IMG/VR virus record: IMGVR_UViG_3300049629_001842
Coordinates: 1 to 49,687 of that record
Length of the DNA stretch: 49,687 nt
Origin: a virus
Strand: one strand, 5' to 3'
The notes under the pieces are model-generated. The model was given only the letters and a program-made list of their open reading frames with translations. It did no database searches and was not told where the DNA came from. Numbering within the stretch: the first letter of the stretch is position 1; each line of letters begins with the position of its first letter. Position numbers and translations under genes: made by a program. Shown here piece after piece: positions 16,191 through 22,976 of this stretch.

Positions 16191-16685
16191 ATGAGCAATT
16201 TTAGACCCAATAAAGTAGTTGGTTCTTTACCTCCAACTCTTGAGCCTAACGCGGTTTATTTTGTTAGAACTGGGGTAGGATTTGATTTATATTGCACCGA
16301 CCAGACTGGAAGCATCGCTCACCAGATAAATGTTAATCCCGCACAAATACGAGCAATTGAACAAACAGCTTCTTTTTCTCTTTTGGGGATTGGCAATGGA
16401 ACTTATTTTATTGACGAAAGAGTTCCTCGCGCTCTAACATTATTAAGATTAAGAACCTTAAGAAATACCAGAGCATCTGGGGCAAGTTTTACTTTTTCCC
16501 TAACCAATAACGGAGCGAATATTACGGGAGTAAACATAGTCTCTGGATCAACTGTTCAGCTTTCGTCTCCACTTACGGCTTCGGCTAATAACGTAATTCC
16601 TATTAACGGAAGTCTAGCTTTTGTTATTTCTGGAATTGCTTCGGGTACAATTGATTTATTGTTTTCTTTCGATTATACGGAGTAA
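16191..16685 (+). CDS. Fibre protein with shared N-terminal domain
   Basis: 164 residues. The first ~50 (LPPTLEPNAVYFVRTGVGFD, then DQTGSIAHQINV) are homologous to the start of the preceding protein, so the two arose by duplication of a baseplate-binding head. The rest is a low-charge beta segment (SFTFSLTNNGANITGVNIVS) suggestive of a trimeric or carbohydrate-binding tip. Starts three bases after the previous stop codon. Confidence 0.55.
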   Translation: MSNFRPNKVVGSLPPTLEPNAVYFVRTGVGFDLYCTDQTGSIAHQINVNPAQIRAIEQTASFSLLGIGNGTYFIDERVPRALTLLRLRTLRNTRASGASFTFSLTNNGANITGVNIVSGSTVQLSSPLTASANNVIPINGSLAFVISGIASGTIDLLFSFDYTE

Positions 16686-16687
16686 TT

Positions 16688-17170
16688 ATGTCAATCAATC
16701 ATATTCCAATTTACAATGGCAACGGACTGAACGTGCCAATTACCTTACAAGCTTCAATTGCTGCTGTTGAATCACCTGAATTAATCAAAAAATTTGCTTC
16801 TGCTATTAGAGCAAGTTCGGCTCAAGGTTATCGACTGCTTGCAATCCCTGAGTATTTTAATCAGGCTAAATTACAAATCAATAATATAAATGATGTTCGA
16901 CTGCTTGCCGCTAAACTCACTTGGGGGGAAAAAATTTTACGGGATATAAGCTACACAGAAGAAATGGCAAAATTAGCAATTAGACAGTGTGTTGGGGGTG
17001 TTGCTTCTTTTGATAATCAGGGTAACCAAATTATCCGGGCATTAATTCCAGCACAGATTGTAAATGAAGTCTTTCAATCTATCCCCGATGAAATTATTGT
17101 AGAAGCTGTTGCTGAATTATCTAACGATAATACCTTAATTCAACTTTTAATAAATCAAAGAGAATTGTGA
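16688..17170 (+). CDS. Fibre-cluster protein, unknown (possible chaperone)
   Basis: 160 residues, mainly helical (ELIKKFASAIRASSAQGYRL, EEMAKLAIRQCVGGVASFDN), unlike its beta-rich neighbours. A helical protein between two fibre genes is often an assembly chaperone, but no motif proves it. It carries the last TCGGCT site (16817) before the 5.5-kb motif-free island. Confidence 0.5.
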   Translation: MSINHIPIYNGNGLNVPITLQASIAAVESPELIKKFASAIRASSAQGYRLLAIPEYFNQAKLQINNINDVRLLAAKLTWGEKILRDISYTEEMAKLAIRQCVGGVASFDNQGNQIIRALIPAQIVNEVFQSIPDEIIVEAVAELSNDNTLIQLLINQREL

Positions 17171-17977
17171 TTGAAAAGATTTAATATTATTCAAGCTCCA
17201 AGATTATGGACACCCGCAGATTTACCTATTGGAACGCTTTCAGTGTGGTTAGATGCGGCTGATTCAAGCACTATTACAATTGCCACAGGCGTTAGTCAAT
17301 GGCGCGACAAAAGTGGCAATGACGCACACGCAACTCAGACAACTGCGGCGAACCAGCCTGCCTATTCCCAGACTGGATTTTTTGGACTGCCGGGTATAAC
17401 TTTCGACGGATCAAACGATAGCTTGTCAATTTCTACCACGCAGAACCAAAACACAACTCACGGTGTGTATTGGGTCTTTGTCCGTCGCGGTGCTGGCACT
17501 GGTGCAGATACCTACAGGCCCAGCGTCAGCGTTCTCACTAGTTCTTCTGACCGTGGCGGGCTGCATTACGTGAAGAACAGTAACAATTTCGGGGCGTCGT
17601 ATCCGTATTACTCTGGTTCAAGCCTCTTCAGTTACGACCTCGGTTCCGGCACGGCATACAACAATACCAACGCGCAGGTCATGGCATTCCAGAGCAACGT
17701 GACAGGCTGGGGCGTGTGGCGGAACGGCAGTTTGGAAGGAACCACAAACGGGATTAGCGCACCGAATAACATGAACCTTGGTTTCACTTTAGCCGCGCAA
17801 GCAAACGCGCCTCGCTTTTCAAATATCACAATGACCGATTTTATTCTGTTGAGAACAACAAATACTTCTATCCGTCAGATTGTTGAAGGCTATCTCGCGT
17901 GGAATAGGGGCTTGACCGCCAACCTTCCCACCGCGCATCCTTTTAAAAATCGTCCACCTCTTGTGTCTGATGTTTAA
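17171..17977 (+). CDS. LamG/concanavalin-like tail tip protein
   Basis: 268 residues with a TTG start immediately after the previous TGA; no ATG fits better. The core reads SVWLDAADSSTI, WRDKSGN, GITFDGSNDSLSI, then a long beta sandwich and TDFILLRTTN, the pattern of LamG/pentraxin-type carbohydrate-binding domains. Base composition changes inside it: roughly 17450-17950 is richer in G and C than its neighbours, and it has no TCGGCT site. This suggests a receptor-binding tip recently acquired by horizontal exchange. Confidence 0.65.
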   Translation: MKRFNIIQAPRLWTPADLPIGTLSVWLDAADSSTITIATGVSQWRDKSGNDAHATQTTAANQPAYSQTGFFGLPGITFDGSNDSLSISTTQNQNTTHGVYWVFVRRGAGTGADTYRPSVSVLTSSSDRGGLHYVKNSNNFGASYPYYSGSSLFSYDLGSGTAYNNTNAQVMAFQSNVTGWGVWRNGSLEGTTNGISAPNNMNLGFTLAAQANAPRFSNITMTDFILLRTTNTSIRQIVEGYLAWNRGLTANLPTAHPFKNRPPLVSDV

Positions 17978-18021
17978 ATTTCATCCTTCCTACTTCTTAA
18001 TTTGTTGAACAGAGGATTGCA

Positions 18022-18044
18022 CCCGACCGTCGCGATCGGTCGGG
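18022..18044. terminator. Strong hairpin between convergent genes
   Basis: CCCGACCG pairs perfectly with CGGTCGGG around a TCGCGAT loop. It lies between a plus-strand gene ending at 17977 and a minus-strand gene ending at 18056. There is no T-run, so termination is probable from position rather than proven. Confidence 0.45.
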
Positions 18045-18055
18045 GGAAATTGTCG

Positions 18056-18682
18056 TTAATTTGCGGCTAAATCAGCTTCTGAAAAGCCTGCTTCAATCAG
18101 TCGGTGAATAAGGATGAACTTCGCACCCTTACTATCTAATCGGTGTTTTTTGGCTAGTTTCCGTAGGTCGTTAATCCCCAATTTGTTTAGGGAAGCTGTG
18201 AGGTCACTGACACCTATCTCAAAAGACTCCACATCAATATGCCCGTGGCCATTGTGACCGTTCCCGTTGGAATCGGGCATTTTATCCAACTCTTTTATTA
18301 CAGCCGCCGACTTGGTAAGGGCTGTTTCCAGTTCTTCTACGCTATACTCAGCAAAATCGTCCCCGCCATCATCCGATGGATCAGGATCGGGGGATGCACT
18401 TGCCAGTAAAGGAGTGTTTCGGTCAGCGAAAAGGCTCATTAGGGCATCCTTAAAGGTTTCTCGCTCCGCCGGGCTGATCGCATCGATCATAGCCAATGCA
18501 GTTTTGACCTGCTCGATCGCACTCTCGGAGGCATTTTCCGCCGATCCGAGTTGCTGTTGATACTGTTCTAATTCAAGCTTTTCGATCCTTAAGGCTTCAA
18601 TCCGGGACTGTAAATCTTCGATTTCTTGAGAAATGTTAGCAATCGTTGCGTTAACTTCGTTAATCTTGCCAGCGAATAACAT
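18056..18682 (-). CDS. Cargo protein with coiled coil and SAP/Rho-N-like end
   Basis: 208 residues from ATG 18682, chosen because AGAGGA lies eight bases upstream; an upstream ATG would place the promoter -10 box inside the coding region. Order: coiled coil (INEVNATIANISQEIEDLQS...), acidic linker, a module DDFAEYSVEELETALTKSAA...KELDK, a GNGHNGHGH patch, and a C-terminal helix-extended-helix (LGINDLRKLAKKHRLDSKGA) like SAP/Rho-N nucleic-acid-binding domains. The middle module resembles the two repeats in the phage protein at 33631-34053. Expressed from cassette A. Confidence 0.6.
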   Translation of the reverse strand: MLFAGKINEVNATIANISQEIEDLQSRIEALRIEKLELEQYQQQLGSAENASESAIEQVKTALAMIDAISPAERETFKDALMSLFADRNTPLLASASPDPDPSDDGGDDFAEYSVEELETALTKSAAVIKELDKMPDSNGNGHNGHGHIDVESFEIGVSDLTASLNKLGINDLRKLAKKHRLDSKGAKFILIHRLIEAGFSEADLAAN

Positions 18683-18741
18683 ATCTTTAATCCTCTTTAG
18701 TTTTCTAGGTGCAATGCTTGGGTTGGTTCTTTTGTAATGCT

Positions 18742-18860
18742 TCTCAACCCCTGTGATTAACATCATAACAGGTAGCTAGGTATCTGTCAAGGGGTTTGGG
18801 AAAATATTTTTGATATTTTTTTTCCGACCCCTGAAAGTCAGGTGTATCAAGGCTTTTGGG
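18742..18860 (-). promoter_or_regulatory. Promoter cassette A (upstream of the 208-residue cargo gene)
   Basis: One of three near-identical ~117-bp units. On the minus strand it has TTGACA (18785-18790), a 17-bp spacer and TATGAT (18762-18767), close to a consensus sigma-70 promoter. Upstream of the -35 lie an A/T tract and the palindrome CCTGACTTTCAGG, a possible operator. A shared leader CCTAGAAAACTAAAGAGGA, with ribosome site, links it to the start codon. Confidence 0.7.
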
Positions 18861-18872
18861 CGTTTAGGATTA

Positions 18873-19105
18873 AAAAAATCCTAAAGTAAAGAGATTGAAT
18901 TGAATTTAATCAGTCGCAGGGAATAATAGACTACTGGATTATCAAAGAGTCCAACTCTTGCTAGTTCTATTCGGAATTTCTTCACACTTAACTCGCCCGT
19001 TTGGACTTGCACCTAAGACAAATATTTCCCTTTGTCCCAGCACTTTTCACCGTCGAATGTTTTCCTTGGCAATCTCTTTACTTTAGGGTTTTCTCAACCC
19101 CTGTG
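18873..19105 (-). ncRNA. Candidate structured small RNA, about 230 nt
   Basis: No gene fits between cassettes A and B. The minus strand reads: promoter B, then CCTAAAGTAAAGAGATTG, about 170 nt with several local hairpins (GACAAA/TTTGTC; AAGAGT/ACTCTT), then the exact complement CAATCTCTTTACTTTAGG, followed by ATTTTTTT. The arms are perfect over 18 bp (19087-19070 and 18897-18880), and the 3' arm plus T-run forms a ready terminator. Own promoter, closing stem and terminator together describe an independent noncoding transcript. It does not match a class I recognise; 6S-like overall shape is noted but the sequence does not resemble 6S RNA. Confidence 0.6.
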
Positions 19106-19210
19106 ATTAACATCATAACAAGTAGCTAGGTATCTGTCAAGGGGTTTGGGAAAAAATTTTTGATATTTTTTTCCGACCCCTGAAAGTCAGGTGTATCAAG
19201 GCTTTTGGCG
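19092..19210 (-). promoter_or_regulatory. Promoter cassette B (upstream of the candidate RNA)
   Basis: Same unit as cassettes A and C with a few base changes and a one-base shorter T tract: -35 TTGACA at 19135-19140, -10 TATGAT at 19112-19117. There is no start codon with a ribosome site downstream, so its product is probably the structured RNA. Confidence 0.65.
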
Positions 19211-19358
19211 TTTAGTTCCTAAACTAGCCACGAACTATCGATTTCTTCCTCAATTCCTTCTTCAATCTCTTCCTCTACCAAACAATCGTTTGGTAGAGGT
19301 TCTAAGTCCTCAAAAAAGCCAACTTCTAACCATTAACTGATAACTGATAAATACCAAA

Positions 19359-19745
19359 CTATTCTGGCTGTGGATCGAAAATTTCTACAAGAATTTCGAT
19401 GTCGCTGTTGCCAGTTCCATGCAAGTGGATATTTATATCATCTAAATCGGTAAGAGGATAATCCCAGCCATCAGGAATGATGGCTTCGCACGTGATTAAT
19501 TCCTTAAGTTCCGCCCAATTCACATCAAAAAATACATTTTCTTTGCCTGTTAGGCATCGCCCGCCGCCTCGCCGAACTAAGCTCCGAACTATCTCAGAAA
19601 TTTTAATTGCCCCCTCTTCGGTTTCAGCAAATTCAGCAATTGGAATCTCCCGGTGAAAATTATTGTAGTAATTTTCCCAAATTGTGCCTTGATCTCGCCA
19701 GTAAGCTCTTTGAATATCTGGGCGTTCATTGTCAATGCTATACAT
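19359..19745 (-). CDS. Cargo protein of 128 residues, unknown
   Basis: Starts MYSIDNERPDIQRAYWRDQG. The N-terminal 54 residues are identical to those of the chimeric FGE protein because both come from the 919-bp duplication. The C-terminal half is acidic (LTDLDDINIHLHGTGNSDIE). No family recognised. It was probably the original last gene of the cargo operon, downstream of one FGE gene. Confidence 0.55.
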   Translation of the reverse strand: MYSIDNERPDIQRAYWRDQGTIWENYYNNFHREIPIAEFAETEEGAIKISEIVRSLVRRGGGRCLTGKENVFFDVNWAELKELITCEAIIPDGWDYPLTDLDDINIHLHGTGNSDIEILVEIFDPQPE

Positions 19746-19789
19746 AATAATTCTTTTTTCCGACTCCTAATTAGTTTTAACTGATAACT

Positions 19790-19842
19790 GATTACTGATA
19801 ACTGATTACTGATAACTGATTACTGATTACTGATTACTGATT
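19790..19842. repeat. Heptamer tandem repeat (ACTGATW)n, STRR type
   Basis: Runs of ACTGATA and ACTGATT follow each other without a break. A second, identical array lies about 20701-20760 through the 919-bp duplication. Short tandemly repeated heptamers between genes are well known in cyanobacteria. Confidence 0.75.
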
Positions 19843-20664
19843 GTCGCAGACCACCCGAAAACCGACACTGTAGTAGCGGTCGTTGCGGCGGTCGCCGAAG
19901 TTGCGAATCGCGGAACGGCAGAGATTAGGATTGTTGCCCCAAGAACCGCCCCGCAGACATTTTCGAGACTGGGAACAATTATCATTATCAATCGGCCCAT
20001 CATCCAGCGCTCCAGCATAGCTGTTACGCCAATTGTCCTCGCACCACTCCCAAACATTGCCACTCATGTCATAGAGTCCCCAAGCATTGGGCTTTTTCTG
20101 GCCCACAGGATGAGTTGTCCCCTGAGAATTTCCGTAATACCAAGCGTAATCTCCTAACTGATTAGCATCATCACCGAAATAAAAGCGAGTAGTAGTCCCC
20201 GCACGACAAGCATATTCCCATTCCGCTTCTGTGGGTAGGCGATAGGTTTTCCCTGTTATTTGACTCAATTTCTGACAAAAAGCTTGAGCATCATCCCAAC
20301 TAACCTTTTCTACCGGATTTTGGGGATTATTTGAAAAATGAGAGCGATTGGTTCCCATTACCGCTTGATATTGTGCTTGAGTAATGGGATATTTGCCAAT
20401 GGCAAAACTGTTTATTTTAACTTGGTGTTGAGGCGCGTCATAGTCTGACGCATCGCCTATGAGAAACTCACCTGCTGGTAAGCTCACCATCTCTAATGCG
20501 ATCCGAACTATCTCAGAAATTTTAATTGCCCCCTCTTCGGTTTCAGCAAATTCAGCAATTGGAATCTCCCGGTGAAAATTATTGTAGTAATTTTCCCAAA
20601 TTGTGCCTTGATCTCGCCAGTAAGCTCTTTGAATATCTGGGCGTTCATTGTCAATGCTATACAT
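19834..20664 (-). CDS. Chimeric FGE-fold protein created by duplication
   Basis: 276 residues: the first 54 come from the 128-residue gene (start MYSIDNERPD), fused in frame to the FGE/SUMF1 domain from IALEMVSLPAGEFLIG on. FGE hallmarks are present: RLPTEAEWEYACRAG, GLYDMSGNVWEWCEDNW, CLRGGSW and GFRVV. The normal N-terminus (MNQFTEKLPNQ) is missing. The final ~35 residues show the NNC-codon pattern of a retroelement-diversified region (see findings) and equal those of the complete copy upstream. Whether the chimera folds is unknown. Confidence 0.8.
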   Translation of the reverse strand: MYSIDNERPDIQRAYWRDQGTIWENYYNNFHREIPIAEFAETEEGAIKISEIVRIALEMVSLPAGEFLIGDASDYDAPQHQVKINSFAIGKYPITQAQYQAVMGTNRSHFSNNPQNPVEKVSWDDAQAFCQKLSQITGKTYRLPTEAEWEYACRAGTTTRFYFGDDANQLGDYAWYYGNSQGTTHPVGQKKPNAWGLYDMSGNVWEWCEDNWRNSYAGALDDGPIDNDNCSQSRKCLRGGSWGNNPNLCRSAIRNFGDRRNDRYYSVGFRVVCDNQ

Positions 20665-20752
20665 AATAATTCTTTTTTCCGACTCCTAATTAGTTTTAAC
20701 TGATAACTGATTACTGATAACTGATTACTGATAACTGATTACTGATTACTGA

Positions 20753-21454
20753 TTACTGATTGTCGCAGACCACCCGAAAACCGACACTGTAGTAGCGGTC
20801 GTTGCGGCGGTCGCCGAAGTTGCGAATCGCGGAACGGCAGAGATTAGGATTGTTGCCCCAAGAACCGCCCCGCAGACATTTTCGAGACTGGGAACAATTA
20901 TCATTATCAATCGGCCCATCATCCAGCGCTCCAGCATAGCTGTTACGCCAATTGTCCTCGCACCACTCCCAAACATTGCCACTCATGTCATAGAGTCCCC
21001 AAGCATTGGGCTTTTTCTGGCCCACAGGATGAGTTGTCCCCTGAGAATTTCCGTAATACCAAGCGTAATCTCCTAACTGATTAGCATCATCACCGAAATA
21101 AAAGCGAGTAGTAGTCCCCGCACGACAAGCATATTCCCATTCCGCTTCTGTGGGTAGGCGATAGGTTTTCCCTGTTATTTGACTCAATTTCTGACAAAAA
21201 GCTTGAGCATCATCCCAACTAACCTTTTCTACCGGATTTTGGGGATTATTTGAAAAATGAGAGCGATTGGTTCCCATTACCGCTTGATATTGTGCTTGAG
21301 TAATGGGATATTTGCCAATGGCAAAACTGTTTATTTTAACTTGGTGTTGAGGCGCGTCATAGTCTGACGCATCGCCTATGAGAAACTCACCTGCTGGTAA
21401 GCTCACCATCTCTAATGCGATTTGATTGGGTAGTTTTTCGGTAAATTGGTTCAT
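20753..21454 (-). CDS. FGE/SUMF1-fold protein (C-type lectin-like), cargo
   Basis: 233 residues from ATG 21454 (MNQFTEKLPNQIALEMVSLP), preceded by GGGA; a TTG 42 bases upstream is less likely. A complete formylglycine-generating-enzyme fold: GKYPITQAQYQAVMG, PVEKVSWDDAQAFCQKL, RLPTEAEWEYACRAG, MSGNVWEWCEDNW, GGSWGNNPNLCRSA, GFRVV. In cyanobacteria this fold is widely used as a ligand-binding target of diversity-generating retroelements as well as an oxidase. It follows a 130-residue gene in an operon from promoter cassette C. Confidence 0.8.
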   Translation of the reverse strand: MNQFTEKLPNQIALEMVSLPAGEFLIGDASDYDAPQHQVKINSFAIGKYPITQAQYQAVMGTNRSHFSNNPQNPVEKVSWDDAQAFCQKLSQITGKTYRLPTEAEWEYACRAGTTTRFYFGDDANQLGDYAWYYGNSQGTTHPVGQKKPNAWGLYDMSGNVWEWCEDNWRNSYAGALDDGPIDNDNCSQSRKCLRGGSWGNNPNLCRSAIRNFGDRRNDRYYSVGFRVVCDNQ

Positions 21455-21496
21455 TTTGTTAGTCCCAAATAGTTGATGATAACTGATAATTGACAA

Positions 21497-21889
21497 TTAA
21501 TTAAGAAGCTCTAAAGCTTTTTCTGTAGCAAGGTCTGACCCAAATTCTTTTATCGAGGCTTCGAGTGTTTCTCGAAAAGAATCTAAATCTCTTTCCCAGA
21601 TTTCTCCTGTTTCCTGAACTTCTAAAACTTGATCCAATCCGCAAGCTTCAATAGCGTCCCGATTTAAGAAAAAAGCGTCGTTAGTGTGTTCGTAAGAAAC
21701 AGTGCAAACACCGTTCGGGTATTCGTAAGCTAAAAAGGTGTAGGTTTTTTTTGTTTCCTCTGAACAGACAAACTCTTCTGCAATTACTTTTAAAGTTTTT
21801 ACGATCATTTTTGACTCCTGAATCATTGCTTGGGGTCCGTAATCATTAATTGATCCGGCAATCATCACATACTGGTTGCTGTTACTCAT
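21497..21889 (-). CDS. Cargo protein of 130 residues, unknown
   Basis: Starts MSNSNQYVMIAGSINDYGPQ after AGAGGA. Alpha/beta, acidic, with a possible beta sheet (TYTFLAYEYPNGVCTVSYEH) and a helical end (SFRETLEASIKEFGSDLATE). First gene behind cassette C, 42 bp before the FGE gene. No family recognised; it may be a partner of the FGE protein by co-expression. Confidence 0.6.
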   Translation of the reverse strand: MSNSNQYVMIAGSINDYGPQAMIQESKMIVKTLKVIAEEFVCSEETKKTYTFLAYEYPNGVCTVSYEHTNDAFFLNRDAIEACGLDQVLEVQETGEIWERDLDSFRETLEASIKEFGSDLATEKALELLN

Positions 21890-21929
21890 GGTTGCAATTC
21901 CTCTTTAGTTTTCTAGGTTCTGCGGGGTT

Positions 21930-22047
21930 TTCTCAACCCCTGTGATTAACATCATGACAGGTAGCTAGGTATCTGTCAAGGGGTTTGGGAAAATATTTTT
22001 GATATTTTTTTTCCGACCCCTGAAAGTCAGGTGTATCAAGGCTTTCG
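21930..22047 (-). promoter_or_regulatory. Promoter cassette C (upstream of the FGE operon)
   Basis: Third copy of the ~117-bp unit: TTGACA, 17-bp spacer, then TGTCATGATG instead of TGTTATGATG, so the -10 hexamer CATGAT departs one base from the other copies and may be weaker. Same leader with AAAGAGGA before the 130-residue gene. Confidence 0.65.
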
Positions 22048-22049
22048 TC

Positions 22050-22256
22050 TTAAAACTCTATTTCGATCAACTCGCCAAGACTTTTGCATCCAAAATATTC
22101 GCACAGCACAAGCAAAGTTCTTTGATCAAATCGATCCATGTGATTCCTGTAAAGCCTGCTGATCGTCGTGGGACTTAAGCCCGTTTCCTCAGCCAATCGT
22201 TTTTGGCTGATTCCTTTTTTTGCCGTTAATTCCGGAAGCTTGCAGATTAACTTCAT
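22050..22256 (-). CDS. Small XRE/Cro-type regulator
   Basis: 68 residues that are almost entirely a Cro/C1 helix-turn-helix: KGISQKRLAEETGLSPTTIS, then FGCKSLGELIEIEF. Its upstream region has repeated AGGATA boxes that could be its own operators, with a possible TTGATA -35. Its stop adjoins promoter cassette C. It may control the cargo cassettes or lysogeny; the former is favoured by place. Confidence 0.75.
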   Translation of the reverse strand: MKLICKLPELTAKKGISQKRLAEETGLSPTTISRLYRNHMDRFDQRTLLVLCEYFGCKSLGELIEIEF

Positions 22257-22361
22257 AACACTATCCTATTATCCTACTATTTACAGGATAACAGGTAACT
22301 ATCAAGTTGTATTAGTTCACCAAAAATAGTAAAATCTTCCTACCCCTCATTCCCAAAACCC

Positions 22362-22532
22362 ATGATTCCCACAATCGGCTTAATGCTCGGAACCTACATC
22401 ATCGTTCGCCTAGTCGAAATCAGCGACACCAACAAACCCGTCCTGCAAATTCTTTGCCTAATCGCCCTAATCGTTAACATACTTGGCATGATCTTCCTTT
22501 GGCAAAACAGCACCACCCCAACCAGACTCTAA
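22362..22532 (+). CDS. Small membrane protein, 56 residues
   Basis: Frame starting MIPTIGLMLGTYIIVRLVEI and ending NSTTPTRL, with two hydrophobic stretches (IGLMLGTYIIVRLV and VLQILCLIALIVNILGMIFLW) separated by a polar turn. Convergent with the minus-strand tail gene, overlapping it by four bases. Topology fits a small holin or superinfection-exclusion protein; function not known. It contains the first TCGGCT site after the cargo island. Confidence 0.55.
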   Translation: MIPTIGLMLGTYIIVRLVEISDTNKPVLQILCLIALIVNILGMIFLWQNSTTPTRL

Positions 22533-22963
22533 ACCTCCTGAAAAAAAATCCGATACCCGCTAATCTGCTGCTTCCCCCGCACCCCATCAATCGCCCCACC
22601 AATCGGCTGAAATTGCAGCACCCCAAACCGAGTCACCGCCTCACCCGGAGAGTGTCTGTCAATGCACTCCACCAACTTGTACCTAAGAGGATCGCTGGTC
22701 GCATCTTCCACAATCGCCTCAAGCACCTCTCCGATAATCTCGGCTCCCTGCTCAGTTTTCGCCTCAAAAGCGTAGGGAGTAGGCGTAATCTCGATCGCAC
22801 TTGAAACAAATCCCCGATGAATTGTATAGGAATCCTCCGAAACCTTGCGATAGTCCGTCGGCTTGACTTGCAGCACCAAATATCCCCCCTCAAACAGATA
22901 GGGATGCGCCGTTTGATCAAACGCCCCTGATATTTTCAATAAAATAGTCGTAAGCCCCGCCAT
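22529..22963 (-). CDS. Tail-associated protein, unknown
   Basis: About 144 residues from ATG 22963 (MAGLTTILLKISGAFDQTAH). The longer reading would run into the divergent baseplate gene and lacks a ribosome site. Beta-rich with an internal VLQVKPTDYRKVSEDSYTIH and a Gly-rich end. Divergently paired, 13 bp apart, with the baseplate hub candidate, so a baseplate role is likely. Confidence 0.5.
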   Translation of the reverse strand: MAGLTTILLKISGAFDQTAHPYLFEGGYLVLQVKPTDYRKVSEDSYTIHRGFVSSAIEITPTPYAFEAKTEQGAEIIGEVLEAIVEDATSDPLRYKLVECIDRHSPGEAVTRFGVLQFQPIGGAIDGVRGKQQISGYRIFFQEV

Positions 22964-22976
22964 AAAAACCTCATCA

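Larger units (their letters stand above)
19584..21421. repeat. Perfect tandem duplication, 2 x 919 bp
   Basis: Units 19584-20502 and 20503-21421 appear identical wherever I compared them, including the STRR array. Each holds the 5' part of the 128-residue gene, the intergenic heptamers and most of the FGE gene. The junction TGCGAT|CCGAACT has no obvious microhomology. Identity implies a very recent event, or an assembly error. Confidence 0.85.

Noticed and set aside
18683-18766. 28-residue N-terminal extension of the cargo gene at 18056
   Set aside because: The extension reads through the -10 region and leader of promoter cassette A; a good ribosome site supports ATG 18682.
18880-19087. 6S RNA, group II intron or DGR template RNA
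   Set aside because: No domain V motif, no 6S-like sequence and no match to the FGE variable ends; kept only as an unclassified RNA candidate.
19790-19842. Possible CRISPR or att site in the ACTGATW repeats
   Set aside because: A plain heptamer microsatellite of the cyanobacterial STRR type.
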